A stretch of 64,000 nucleotides of DNA from Homalodisca vitripennis. Its lineage: Eukaryota; Arthropoda; Insecta; Hemiptera; Cicadellidae. Both the position numbers and the translations under genes were made by a program. Every line of letters begins with the position of its first letter. Within the stretch, counting starts at the first letter, position 1. Under the pieces are notes generated by a model, which saw nothing but the letters and a program-made list of their open reading frames with translations, was not told the DNA's origin and made no database searches. Positions 49,351-61,610 of this stretch are shown here, one piece after another. The DNA lies in the NCBI RefSeq assembly GCF_021130785.1, contig NC_060207.1, forward strand, positions 195,477,501 to 195,541,500. The letters are read 5' to 3'.

Positions 49351-51122
49351 AACTGTTTATTTTCTGCACTTTATTTGAATATGCACTGTTCATAAACTCA
49401 TTATGTGTAACCTAGTGAACTCTTGTTAAAATCAGTGTGTTCGGCGTCTTCACTGCCTAGTGTAAAGTGGTCCTTCTTAATCGAGCCTCTAAAATCTTAT
49501 TTCGTGGTTCTCATAACCAAAATCCATTTTTTTCAGCCGTAATTGCCCTGTTTTGTCATTACATTGTTATTTGGACTGGTTCTGTTTCTGTTAAAGTTTA
49601 CAACCCTATACATAAAATAAACCTCGTTTTAAATTTTATACGTTGCTATTTTCTCTTTATTTATCAGTATCACTTAGTTTTGTAAAAATAATTTGACACA
49701 ACTTAGTTGCATTTTTTAAGTAATAGCCTACATCTTTTAAAAATTGTAAGGATAGGTCAATTTTTTATAGACTACACCCTCTACTCCTCACCTCCATCTC
49801 ACCGGTATTACATGATTACTTTGTGATTATAAGGAGATATGAATTTTAACTCCTTTCCACAAGGAAGATTCAAGTCTCTAGAAACTCTCTAATTTTTTTG
49901 ATTTCAACCTCACTGTCGATCTGTGCTAGTTGGAGAATTAACCGAGAGTGTGGCATAGAGTTTTATGAAATATATTTTAAATTAAATAATCAAATTCAGT
50001 TATATTTTGAGAGTTTCGCTTATATTTCCTATCTTCTTATTTTAGCTGTCAGAGAGGAATGCTATAAAAATTAAAAGAGAATAAAATTTTTACCAGATAA
50101 AAATTAATGTAAGATAAAATAATACGCAAAATTATCTCCAATCCATGAAGTTGTAATCATTCGGAGCATTCTTAACAATAATTTCAAATCTACAAAAATA
50201 TATTCAAAGTCTTATGTGTTTTCCTATCAACAAACACTCTTGAGTGTAAACCTTGAATAGAAATCTGCCAACTGCGAATGTACTTATGAGGGAATATCCG
50301 GGAGACATTTTGAATTTTCCTCAAGATTTTTTTTCGAAGATCGTCAGGGAATGCTTTAATTTTATAATAATAAGTTTAAGCAATACAAAACTGCTGATGA
50401 TGGCATCTTTGATGCTGAAAATTCAGGTAATATAAATTTAAAATTACTTCACAATTGTGAATTTCCTTAACACCAATTTTTTTCAGTGAGAGGAGCTCAT
50501 CCTTCAATACAATAAAGACTCCTTACACATCAACAATATTTTAGCCGTTTTAAGATATCGGTCTATAAAAAGTTCAACATTTATTGTTATATCCCGGTTA
50601 AAATTATACTAATAAAGAAGAGAAAGCAAGTAAAGTGTAATCACTTCCAAAAGATTTTTAAAAGCTTAGCAACTTCTTGTAAAGTTTCAAATTTTCCAAA
50701 AATACAAGAATAGCGTAGCATAGCAGCAATTAGAATCGCCGGGAAACTACTGCAACTTTTAACTAATATCAGATATGCGGCACGATTCCATTTAATATTC
50801 CATGAGCGCATTTCCAGGCCATCTCTAATTAATTAAAAGTTTAGGTAAGATAGCTACATATATTATTATTACAACCGGTAAACATTTACTTTAAAGCACT
50901 TTAGTTATTTCCCAATAAATACCAACAAATTTTTATAATTATATTTAACACAACTATGATTATATAATAAATTATATTATATTATTGCCTTATTTTTTCG
51001 TTTTGAAATTGCTGTACATGTTCACGATCGCATTTATAGTGAAAAATAATGCGTTACATTTCTTACAAACTATATTTTTGTCTCTAATTAATGTCTTAGA
51101 TACCTGTTGGCTATTTAAATAT
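49351..51122. other. Unrecognised AT-rich stretch
   Basis: No supported gene or repeat; frames at 49467-49685 and 50253-50435 have no domain. Confidence 0.5.
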
Positions 51123-51221
51123 CCCCCCCCCCCCCCACCCCCCCCCCCCCCCACCCCCCCCCCCCCCCACCCCCCCCCCCCCCCACCCCCCCCCCCCCCC
51201 ACCCCCCCCCCCCCCCACCCC
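51123..51221. repeat. Perfect 16-bp array (C15A), about six units
   Basis: Single A residues interrupt a C run at exactly 51137, 51153, 51169, 51185, 51201 and 51217, i.e. every 16 bases without a slip; a short terminal CACCCC variant follows. The minus strand is G15T, strongly G-quadruplex prone. Proline- and glycine-rich frames through it are artefacts of the repeat. Confidence 0.97.
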
Positions 51222-51239
51222 ACTATGTTTCGATTGCAA

Positions 51240-54070
51240 CCCCATCGCTCTGACATGCGATATAAAACAAATGTATCGAGCCATAAAAGTTGCTCCTTCT
51301 GACCGCAAATACCAACATTTGTTTTGGCGTTCTGACCCTTCTGGCCCTGTCCAAGAATGGAACTTCAACGATTAACTTTTGGTCTCTCATCAAGCCCTTT
51401 CATCGCCCTTCGAACTTTGAAGCAACTAGTTCTCGACGAAGGTCCTAAAACTACCCCAATGCTGCAGAAGTGCTAAACTCGTCCTGCTACATCGATGACA
51501 TCGTCTGTGGTGCCTCTTTTCGGAACACGCAGCCCTTCAATTGTTTGATGAACTCAATCAACTCTGCGTATCTGGTGGGTTTCGAACTTCACAAATGGGC
51601 TAGTTTCAAGTGTTTCCGTTCTCAACACCATCCCTTCTGACCACAGAGAAAGACCACATCCCCTTGGATCCATTCACTCCATAAAAGTACTAGGACTTGA
51701 ATGGGACCCTTCCACGGATTGTTTTCACTACGCTATTGCCCCTGTAAATAAAACTCCGAACCAAAACGAAATGTCCTTATCTCAAGTTGCCCGAGTGTAT
51801 GATGTCAACGGTTTCATCAGTCCAGTTATCTTCACACTAAAACACATGCTTCAGCAAATATGGGTTGGAAAACTAGACTGGGACGATCCACTCCCAAAAC
51901 ATCTACACATTGTTTGGGATAAAATTTGTCAAAGAACTTCCACTTATGTCACAAATAAATATCCCTCGCGCTATATCCTCAGTACGTACATATCCGTCCA
52001 ACTCATAGGTTTTTCAGACTCTTTTCAGAAAGGCATGTGCTCGGTATTGTTATCTAAGAGTCGAATGTGAAAACAAAACTACCGGATGTAGCCTATTGCA
52101 TTCTAAAACCAAAGTTGCTCCACTCAAACCACTAACGATACCCCGCTTGGAATTATGCGCAGCGTTGCTCCTCTCCCAACTGGTCAAAGCTAACCAGAAG
52201 CTTATCACCAAACTACAGATTATCAGATATCTTTTTATTCACCAGACTCAATGAATGTTCTTGGTTGGATAAGAACAACCTCCGCACCTTCTAGAAACTT
52301 TCGTTTCAAACCGTGTTTGTAAAGTAACGGAAATCACGTCTATTGATGTTTGGCGTCACATTTCAGGAGACAACAATCCCGCAGATTGTGGCACTAGAGG
52401 TCTGATGCCCCTCTGGGCTTACTTGATCACCCGCTTTGGTGGCATGGCCCCCCTCTTTTCTACTAAATGAAATTTCCTCTTGGCCTGTATCACCTGGAAA
52501 AAGCTCCTCTGAAGTAATTGAGATCAAGAAAACACCATTTAGCAATACACTAACAACTAACGTTATACCACCAAACGATCTGTACCAGTGGATAAATCGA
52601 TTTTCTTCACTCACTAAACTACAAAATGCAATGAGTTATGTACTAAGATTCATTCATAACATCCGATCCAGACAGTCTGCTAAACGTTTTGGTCCTTTAT
52701 CTGTAAATGAACGAACCGAAGCCCTTGCTCAATGTGTAAAACTCGTTCAAAAGCAACACTATTCTCCAGAAATAAAAGCAGTCAATCAAGGAAAGCCATG
52801 CTCTCCTTCGCTAAGAAAACTCACAACACCATTTTTATCAATCTGATACCCTCATGGTGGGGGTAGACTGAAGTTTTCTCCCTTGCCTGAGTCATTCGAA
52901 GCACCCTGTTTTGATTCCTTCTCAAAGTCACTTCGCAACTCTATTGTGGTGATCACTATCACCTGTACTCTCTTCATGGTGGTACCCAAAATAGTTTCAA
53001 TCTCTTATTCCAACGCCGCTACTGGATTCCGGGTGCGAGAAATCTCATCCGAAAACGCATTTTTCGATGTCCTCACTTGCTTTAGAATGAAAGCAAAAAC
53101 CCACACAACCCCTAATGGCAGACTTGCCCCCCTCTCGCTTCAAGCAAACGCGATGCTTCACCAACGTTGGATTGGATTTTGCTGGTCCCTTTCTTGTTAA
53201 AGAAAGTACTAGAAAGAAACGCAAAATTGTCTAAATGCTACATTGCTCTTTTGTATGCATGACAGTCAAGGCTGTTCATCTAGAAACTAGTCCACTCTCT
53301 CAATACTGAATCTTGTCCTAGCCGCAATCGACCGTTTTATTGCTAGAAGAGGTTTATGCCGCAAAATATTCTGATCAAGGCCGCAACTTCATTGGTGCTG
53401 CTCGTCAGCTTCAAGAAGTTTATTCTCTACTCAAGAACTCCACGCCACTGATCTCAGACCACTTAGCCAAGAACGAAAATCCATTGGAACTTCAATCCAC
53501 CCTGTGCTCCGAACTTTGGTGGTCTCTGGGAAAGCTGCAGTGAAGTCTACCAAGCATCATCTGAAGAGAATAATAAAAAAACCACCACTTCACTTCAGAA
53601 GAATTCTCGACATTCTTATGCCGCATTGAAGCTGTTCTGAACTCCAGGCCGCTTCTGCGCACTTCCATCATCACCTGACGACGACTTCAACTACTTGACT
53701 CCAGGCCATTTCCTCACTGGAGATCTTCTGCTGTCACGTCCAGAAGAGGACATCACTTCCGAGCCACTCAGTCCTTCTATCTCGTTGGGCAACAAGTGTC
53801 TCGCGCCACTCAACACTTCTGGAAGAGCTGGAAGAAAGAACTACCGTCCACTCGCAAATCCAACGCCCAAAATGGACTGAACAAACTACAAATGTACAGG
53901 AAAATGACCTAGTATTAATGTACTCTAACAATAGTGATCCTCTAACTTGGCCCCTAGGTAGGATTATCAAAGTGTTACCTAGCTCTGACAACATTGTTCG
54001 TGTGGTCCAAGTGAAAACCCCGTCAGGTATTGTAACCCGTCCTGTAAATAAGTTGGTTGTTTTACCCTAA
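51240..54070 (+). pseudogene. pol: BEL/Pao retrotransposon pol, 5'-truncated and frameshifted
   Basis: The following domains read across changing frames. Reverse transcriptase: CDIKQMYRAIKVAPSDRKYQ near 51255-51315, FGLSSSPFIALRTLKQL near 51379-51430, and YIDDIV near 51490-51510. The Pao-type connection follows: SLSQVARVYDVNGFISPV and KLDWDDPLPKHL, 51771-51905. An RNase H-like segment with PRLELCAA-type remnants lies near 52140. Linker and zinc-binding region: SPSLRKLTTPFL, about 52799-52835. Integrase: AVHLETSPLS then RFIARRGL near 53270-53355, and SDQGRNFIGAARQLQEVY at about 53370-53423. C-terminal domain: TPGHFLTGDLL at 53695-53728, and VLMYSNN...LTWPLGRIIKV...VKTPSGIVTRPVNK at about 53910-54055. 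It ends at a stop at 54068-54070. Gag, protease and the start of the reverse transcriptase are missing; the element abuts the C15A array. Confidence 0.94.
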
Positions 54071-54238
54071 TGTTTAGTCATAATCTCCTTAGTGTACATA
54101 TAACTCCATTTTCTATTCATATTTAGCTCTTAATTAATGATAAATTGACTCAGGTATGTTTTCATGACGAATGGTAAATTTTCTTCAATCATAACGTTTT
54201 TCTTTTTTCTTATTTGGGTCAAAAAATGTCCTTTTTTT

Positions 54239-54250
54239 GGGTGGGGGGAA
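54239..54250 (+). other. Candidate polypurine tract
   Basis: GGGTGGGGGGAA lies directly before a TGTT start, the arrangement used to prime plus-strand synthesis in LTR elements. Confidence 0.6.
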
Positions 54251-54699
54251 TGTTCAGTATTTATTTCGTAATTAACGGCTGGTGTTGTTACTGGCCCGAG
54301 ATGACGTCACCGACTCGCAGCCCCTTCTCCAACCCCTTCAAGATAAGAAGACGCAGAAGAGGCGGCGTACTGGACACACTCGCTTGCTGCCCGCATTCCA
54401 CCCCAATACATGAAACAGTTTCACGTTTTATACAGCTCTATTTTGTTTTTATGTATTTCAAGTCAATATAGTTACTTTATTTACCCTCTCGGAGTGAATT
54501 AATTCCCCTTGTTGTCCCACCGCTCTCCATCTACAAGACCTACCCAAGACTTCTGGTGATCCTGGACTCCCCGCTGCCGCTGCCCTGGCCGAGGACCTCG
54601 ACGACCCCGTTCTACTACGAGACTCCCCCAAAGGTACATCACCAGTCGTTTTTTATTTCGGCTATACCGCGGTTACGGCTCTTCCTCAAAGACCGTACA
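54251..54699 (+). repeat. Candidate 3' LTR of the BEL/Pao element
   Basis: It starts TGTTCAGTATTT right after the polypurine tract and 180 bp past the pol stop. A TATA-like TTTTATACAG lies near 54427. The proposed end at GACCGTACA (TG...CA rule) is tentative, because a TA-rich microsatellite follows and the 5' LTR is absent for comparison. Confidence 0.55.
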
Positions 54700-54748
54700 T
54701 ATACATACACACATATATATATATATACACATACATATATACGAGTAA

Positions 54749-54789
<41 letters not shown>

Positions 54790-54836
54790 GTATATACATA
54801 TATACGAGTATATATGTATATATAATATCATAACTT
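54700..54836. repeat. Low-complexity TA/CA-rich microsatellite
   Basis: Interrupted TATATA with ACATAC and ACGAGTA interruptions; it separates the BEL element from inverted arm 2. Confidence 0.95.
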
Positions 54837-55228
54837 TTATTTTATATATACCGGGTGAGTTTTTTAAACTGATCCAATTGCTAACCTTTTAATTACACGA
54901 CTTAGCACCACATTTTAGATTTGGAACTTGCTCAATTTTAAGTTTCATTCAGGAATACACTTTAAAATTTATTTAAGATGGCTACCATTTTCCAATATGG
55001 TGGCCAACTTTAAAATCTTTTATGGAACACCCTGTATTTATCTTGTTTTTAGATTCTACTCAAAAAATAAAACATTTTTGCATTGAATTGATTAAACAAT
55101 AACATATAGTATGTTTATTCTTGGTATCCTTGTTTTGGACAGTTTGGCCCAGCGCATAAGAAACAGTGCTCAAAGCATGATCAGTCAGGCCACGTGTGTG
55201 GTTACCTGTTACCAACTATATATCAGCT

Positions 55229-55307
55229 GTCCTTCTCCGTAGACTAATGGATATAGTCTCGGCTCTCTAACTGAGAGATCACGGGTTTCAAATCCCGGGG
55301 AGGGCCA
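55229..55307 (+). repeat. tRNA-like unit in arm 2
   Basis: Counterpart of 15781-15858. An extra T in the T loop (GGGTTTCAAATCCC) spoils the B box, so this copy looks less able to be transcribed than the one in arm 1. Confidence 0.6.
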
Positions 55308-56699
55308 ATCATGCATAGACACGAATAAATAGTGTAATTTGCAAAATAAAAAATAATAAACATAATAACACATTGTACTTCGAAGCCAGAATAGCTAAGC
55401 TGTGGCTTAGAAATGTAAAACAGCTGACAAGGAGCCTGATATCTCAAGACTGTAAAGCACTCTAGGGTTCCCATGATAATAATTCAACTTAGATACTATT
55501 GAAAAACGTTTTGTTTGAGTATCTTTACAGTATTAGACTACCAGGTTTAACGTATAAGGGTATTTTATTTAGATATCTGATTTTTGAATACATACATTAC
55601 CCAAAACTGATGAGTATATAAATCTTAATGAAGATATTAAAAATTATTTTTTAGGTTACATCTTTCATAACGATCTGCATTAGGTATTGGTCCATTAAGC
55701 AATGCTATGTTTATTTATATTTATATACATTATTTAAAACAAATATTTTTAGGACGTTACTATTACGTCAGTTCTCCTATTCTAATAGTTCCATTTATAT
55801 CCATAAAAATTTATTTAATTAAAATATAATGTTTTAGCACATCTGATTATAATTTTTAATCGACTCTCCACAAGGTTGGTTTTTATAAACTCTTTTAGTG
55901 TAGAGTGAACAAATGTATTGGACATCGCATTGTAACATGCAATTAAAAAAATGAATTTTACCATATTTTTCTCGGTGTGTTTTATTAAAGAGAATGCAAA
56001 ATGACGCTAATTGGGTTTCACTTATCATAATTTCAGTTTAAGTATATTTAGAAACTTTTCAATATTAAAATACCGTTGTCGTGGGTATACATAAATATTA
56101 TCTATTCTCTGACAATATTTCTCAGAAATGATATTTCTAATGAATGAAAATAAATTAGGGGGTCTCGAGATTATAGTGTACGGAGAAACACATTATTAGG
56201 AATTTAGCTCATAATACCCACTATAACTAACTTCACCTCTTTCATAATATCAGCACTAAGTTTAATAACCCACGGGTATACATATATTAACTTTAACCTT
56301 CATATAATAACTGTATTAATTTTCACAAGTCAAAACGTCTTTACTGATCAAAACGTTTTAAATATATATAATAATAGCCCAGGCCCCTTGTAAGGTGCGT
56401 GTAGGGTCAAGGATTATTAATTTTTGGATTATTATTCTGCTCGAGAATGTTTTTATGTCCTTCACTGTGCCTGGTTGCATAACGCTATAGGCCATTTAAT
56501 AACTCAAATAAAGACCTAAAATTACTTTATAAATAAAAAAATGCATCTAAATATGACACAATATGCATTTTTATCAATGATAAAAATCAGGGATTGTATC
56601 AGCACTTAAAACAAATATCACAGTCAAAACTAATATTAAGAATGTAAAATATTAAATAGATCAAACATAAATAATTACGGAAGTGTTAAAGGATACTAC

Positions 56700-56960
56700 A
56701 AGTATTATTTTAATGGACCACGAAAATATCATTTGTGTCCTGTCCGTCTGTCTATAGGCCTGTTCGTATGCACGATATCCTTAGAAATTAACAAACATAA
56801 AGACTTTACATTTTTCATTAACCTCCATTTTATATAGGGAAAACTGAACTTGATGATGTACGTAACTCCAAGGGATTTGGCTGATCGTTATCGAATATCG
56901 TTAATTTCTCCTAATGAGTAACCATGATGGTAATGAGAAAAATAATATGATATATTACCA
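56700..56960. repeat. Dispersed repeat copy in arm 2
   Basis: Counterpart of 14040-14335 (GTCCGTCTGTCTATAGGCC, ATGCACGATAT, GGGATTTGGCTGATCGTT). Confidence 0.65.
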
Positions 56961-57997
56961 CGTGACATGTAGATAAACAACTCCAACTCGTCTTTTGGTG
57001 ACTTGTTGTGTCCAATTTTTATTATTTTAACACTACTATGAAATCCAACGTAATGAAAAGAAATAATTATGTATCACTCATAAAGATTTGTCTAGAAATA
57101 TTTAATTCGTAGAATGTAACATTTGAATTAAACTTGAATTGTACATATACAACAATAAGATCAATGATGGAGCTTATGCAATCATGGAATTTTCTTGAGC
57201 GTCAGTGAAGGCTATCCTTAGGGTGAAAACATGAATTTTTGGCTAAAAGATAGGATATTATATCTGCTATACGTCTTTCTATCTGTTTTCAGTAGGACAT
57301 CTCGATATAAAAATTAGCGATAGACTTAAAATTTCAAAAATTAGACTTTAATCTAAATAATAGAAATTGAGTTTAATTTTCATCCATAAAACCCTTCCTC
57401 TTTATTTTATGTGTATGTATTCAGAAGGTGTACTGTGTATTGAGTCTGTGTTTCATAAATACACAGAACCTATTTTATCAAACTTAACCAAAATTAAATG
57501 TAATATATTAATTTTTATAAGAATATTTGGAAAACCAGCGAGGGTTGATCATCTCGTGGCTATCAGGGGGGGGGGGGAGATGAGCTCGACGGCACTTTTA
57601 ACTGCGGCGTGCAATTATTGCTGTCACTTGGTGGCCGTAATCTAATAACCTCAACTCATTTTCAGAGCTGCAAGTTTAACCTGTAATAAAACCATGAAAC
57701 CTTTTTATACAAAGCAGCTTATGTGTTGCGTGGTTTACCTTTTTACATTGTTAAATTTAAAAGCACGTCTTCGTTAAATTAGTTATATAACAAAACATAT
57801 AAAAGGGGTATGATCAAATGCTTTGCTGATAAATGATATAATATTATAAAAAGCTAACAATGACGTGATAGTAAAAGTGATAATATGCACAAATTAAATT
57901 TGGATCAGGCCATATAATAGGTTTCAGAGTGATTATAAAAACAAACCTACAAGATTAATAAAATTAAAATAAATAATAATGAACAGTTATAATCTAC

Positions 57998-58425
57998 AGG
58001 GTGAAGCAGACCACCTTGGCGACTAATTGTTGCGGTTTAACAAGTGAAGATAGAAATTCCGTATCAAGTGAACCGAAACCCCTCCTTATTTTGTTGCAAA
58101 AGAGTTCCATAAAGTTATTTTAAACCCCCCATCAAACCTGTCAGGAGTATTTATGGATTGGTGGGAGCTTATTTTTGGAGAATCTTTAAATTTTAAAGTG
58201 GGGCGTGTGGTATCTCTTTTTAAAGGTTCTTTTGACAAAGATCATTTGAAAAAAAAAAATTCAATACACCATGTTGTAAATTTAAATGTGTTAAAATCTA
58301 AATAACTAGATTTATCAGATTTTTGTCCTAACGGGGCTACAGTTGAAATGGAGTTTATATCTTCACTTGTTATACCCGTACATTCAGTGGCGCAGGTAGT
58401 GTGGTTCGTCGCCCTTATATATTTT
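57998..58425. mobile_element. MITE-like TIR element in arm 2
   Basis: Counterpart of 12630-13052, with ends CAGGGTGAAGCAGACCACCT and the AGTGGCGCAGGTAGTGTGG side. Confidence 0.7.
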
Positions 58426-58630
58426 AAAACAAACAATGTTACACGTAAAAATTTTCATCAATTATTATATAACTATTGATAAAATATAAATATATGTGGG
58501 TTGAATACTTAAAAAAGAGCGTTGAAACTTTTTTGGGTGCTTTGAAGAACTGTTTTAGAAATATATTGCTTGTGAGTATATGAGTGATGATGTCGACTTT
58601 CTTGTGACTTATACCGCGCTGAGAAGCACG

Positions 58631-58942
58631 TGTGTCCCCCTGTTCCCCGACATTAATATTTTTATGTTTAAAGTTATATCATATTTTTGTACCATTTTTG
58701 TACCTTTTTGTAATACCAATAAATAATTTTGTACCACAATACTTTATTAATAAAGTACTATGTATAAACCGGGGAACAGGTGGACACTTGCACCATTTAA
58801 CATTTTTAAGTTAAAGTTACATCATATTTTTCTACCATTTTTGTACCGTTTTGTAACACCAACTAATAATTAATGTACCACATTTATTTTTTAATAAAAT
58901 ACAATATATAACCGGGGAATAGGTAAACACTTGCACCCGACA
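58631..58942. repeat. Two related units of about 150 bp with inverted GTGTCC ends
   Basis: GTGTCCCCCTGTTCCCCG at 58631 faces its near-perfect reverse complement CCGGGGAACAGGTGGACAC at about 58768, enclosing about 155 bp. A diverged second unit follows (ACATCATATTTTTCTACCATTTTTGTACCG...), ending in CCGGGGAATAGGTAAACAC at about 58912. One reading is a small TIR element that duplicated in tandem. Confidence 0.7.
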
Positions 58943-59339
58943 TTAAACCGCGGGAACTCGCGCTATTAGGTTGAACCTAACATTTTTAGTTGTTTGTTAA
59001 AGAAATATTTTAATGTTCGTTGTATGGGCCTCAGTTATAAATATGCTATCTAGAGTATATTCGGCAGCTTTCCCCTTTTTTCAAGAATCTATAATGAGGG
59101 AGGGGAAGTGGCAGGTGTGAGGAATGTCTGGGCCCACGCCTTTGTTAGTTTTGGCCCTAACTATGCGAGCGACCCCGTCAGTGTGTGTTAAGTCGACCCT
59201 AACGCGCGCGAGTGATCACGGACATTCCATTCTAGTTTTATTATTGAATGTGGTTTTAGTGTTTTGGTTGTGTTGGGGTTTTTGTTAATGGATTTTCACT
59301 CGTAAGCTCCATTTCTCATATGTTTAGTGAATGGAGAGA

Positions 59340-59879
59340 ACAAATAACAACGAAATTCGGCGCTGGCTTGAAGAACATGATGTAAGTGAGGTGATATGTC
59401 TTTTCAAGGACATTTATCAGATACCGATAATGAGAGTGAACATGACATTGATAACGTGCACACAGAACAGGTCTTGATGACGATAGCCCTTGTTATGACA
59501 CCGTTGATGAACAAATAAATATTGTAACAATCAATTTTCTGTAGATGTAAACACTGTGCAACCAGGACCTTCTACACAGAAAGGTTCTAAACAGCCCTTG
59601 AGCGGTTTCTGCACTTTACACATATAAAGACGGAGTTTACTAACTGGGATGTTCACAAGCTACAAATAACGGAAAAAGAGCAAGACAACATATTTTAAAG
59701 AAACTCCCTTCTGTTAATCGGTCATTTAGAGAATTGAACTACCCAGTTGATTGTTAGAAGATATTTTTCCCTAACGACATGATATCAGACATTGCACGTT
59801 ATACAAACCAGCAGTTACAAGAAATGCGTCCAAATTACACAAGAGCGCTAGGCTGCAACGACACTGATGTTTTGAAATG
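59340..59879 (+). pseudogene. piggyBac-type transposase, N-terminal part
   Basis: From an ATG in GTGAATGGAG (59331-59333) the translation runs NNNEIRRWLEEHD, then after frame changes SDTDNESEHDIDNVHTEQ, the acidic serine/aspartate-rich N-terminus typical of piggyBac transposases. A WDVHKLQITEKEQ-like and a YTRALGCNDTDV-like stretch follow near 59645 and 59840. The gene is cut at about 59879 by a minus-strand LINE and resumes at about 61611. Stops and shifts make it non-functional. The upstream 59000-59330 is GC-richer and may be its leader; I could not identify terminal repeats or a TTAA target pair. Confidence 0.75.
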
Positions 59880-61610
59880 AAAATGAAAAAATGACTTTAT
59901 ATAGAGGCGAAGTTAGGACTATAAAGTCCTCTCTACCACTTAACCTCATTAAAAAATTAAACTAACATATATATATACATTTATAACTAAAACTTAGTCC
60001 ATTTATTTACACTACATATTAAATGAATCTTAAAATAAAAACAATCATCAATAATTAGTGTAACTATATACAAATTACAATAATATCGCAAGACACACAC
60101 TCGCATTCATTCAACTTGCATGTAATTGCCCCTAAGTACCGCACACCAAAGCCGCCAACCGCTACACCCCCTGAGCCCCCAGCATCAAGGCCCTGACCTC
60201 CGCCCCAAAGTGAGCGCGCTTATCGAATGGCTCTGATGTTCACGGGTAAAGCATTCCACAATCGACAGGCAGAAACCGTAAACGATTTGCTAAAGGTAGT
60301 TGTTCGATGAATTGGCATAGATAATAAGGATGTACCCCTCTTGTACTTCGTTCACTTATTTCAGACATAAATAAATCGAAAGTTGTTTGAAAGATAAGTA
60401 GGACAATTTGTATTTAAAAGAGCGTGCAACAGAATAAGTGAGTGATAGTCTCGAAGGTCCTGTAATTTTAAGATAGATAATTGATTGAAGTAGGGCGTTA
60501 CGTGATCATACACGTCTGAGAATTGAAAATGAACCTAATGCAAAAGTTTCTGAGCACGCTGGAGTCTATTTGAAAGCTCTACAGTCATGTCATTAATGAC
60601 TATGTCACAGTAGTTGAAGTGAGGTAGTACAAGAGTCTTTATCACATATATTTTAACTTGCTGTGGTAGATATGAAGCCAGCCGCTTAAGGCAGTGAACA
60701 CCGGCAAAGGTATTACATGTCAAAGAAGCCTGTTCAGTCCCATTTCAAGTGTTTGTCAATATAATAAGTCCTAGCTTTTTAACTTTCCCAGAGTATTCTA
60801 GCTCTTGATCATTTAGTTTTTAATTTGGGAGCCGTAGTAAAGTCAATTTTACGAACAAGCTTTGGATGACCTATCATAATACACTGAGTTTTGTCTACGT
60901 TTAATTTTAGTCCATGTTTCCAACTCCAGTGAGTAACAGCGTCAATATCGGAATTCATGAGAGTCACACAAGTTTTGCATTTCTGTTAAGGAAAAGTGGC
61001 GGTATATTTGTAAAGTCATCTGCATATAAGTGAAAACTGGAATGGGTAATTTGAGTAGTAATGTCATCGATGTACAGTGAAAATAGAAGTGGCCCAAGGA
61101 CTGAACCCTGTGGAACTCCCACGAGTGACTGGTCTCCATCTCGAACTGCTTCTCACCTGATCTGACACAACTGGCGCTGTGCCGAAAGGTAAGACTCAAC
61201 CCACTTGAACACTACCATCAGAGAAACCATCCTTCCTAAGTTTGATGAGGAGAAGGGGATAATAAACACAGTCAAAAAGCCTTTGAAAAGTCGAAAAGGG
61301 TTTAAAATGGTTACCTGACTCTTATGAATTCCAAGGCGTATATCATCAACTATTTTTAGAAGTGCAGTAGTAGTGCTGTGGTTGGAGCGAAAACCAGATT
61401 GAAAATTTGATAAAATGTTATTACTTTTCTAGATATATTGAAAAACTGCTGATGAACAATCCGCTCCAAACACTTTGATAAAGCAGGGAGTATACTTATT
61501 GGCCTGCATTGCGAAGGGATTCAGTGGAGAGGAACACTTCTGAAGTGGGCGAACCAAAGCAGACTTCCATGTCAGTGGGAACGTTGAAGTAGCCAGAGAC
61601 CCACTTTTAG
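59880..61610 (-). mobile_element. Nested CR1/Jockey-type LINE, 5'-truncated
   Basis: The minus-strand translation gives most of a LINE reverse transcriptase. FPLTWKSALVRPLQKC comes first, then FQSGFRSNHSTTTALLKIVD near 61370-61430. Next is an FDC-type block with shifts, then VESYLSAQRQL near 61180-61210 and [20 protein letters not shown] at about 61065-61125. [10 protein letters not shown] lies near 61010-61040, with the catalytic YADD box intact. The C-terminal segment LKRLASYLPQQVKIYVIKTL, LVLPHFNYCDIV, LQRAQKLL is at 60535-60690. FTVSACRLWNALPVNIR lies at about 60220-60275. The 3' end (lowest coordinates) carries TAAAGTCATTTTTTCATTTTC, a short CATTTT-type tail as in CR1-like elements. The endonuclease domain is missing. 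Confidence 0.92.

Larger units (their letters stand above)
54842..58630 (+). repeat. Inverted long repeat, arm 2
   Basis: Reverse-complement partner of 12422-16247. It begins next to a TA-rich microsatellite at ATACCGGGTGAG and ends at CCGCGCTGAGAAGC. It contains the same ordered units: the MITE-like end (54845-55040), tRNA-like unit (55229-55307), dispersed repeat (56700-56960) and TIR element (57998-58425). The frame 57367-57645 is the counterpart of 13411-13677; a run of 13 G here against 10 C in arm 1 changes its reading frame. The minus-strand frame 55834-56028 matches 15069-15257. No family was recognised for either. Confidence 0.95.

Noticed and set aside
48830..49400. 5' LTR of the BEL/Pao element
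   Set aside because: It shows no similarity to the candidate 3' LTR at 54251-54699, and the intervening sequence holds no gag or protease.
50985..51302. Proline-rich and glycine-rich proteins on both strands
   Set aside because: Products of the C15A array read in several frames.
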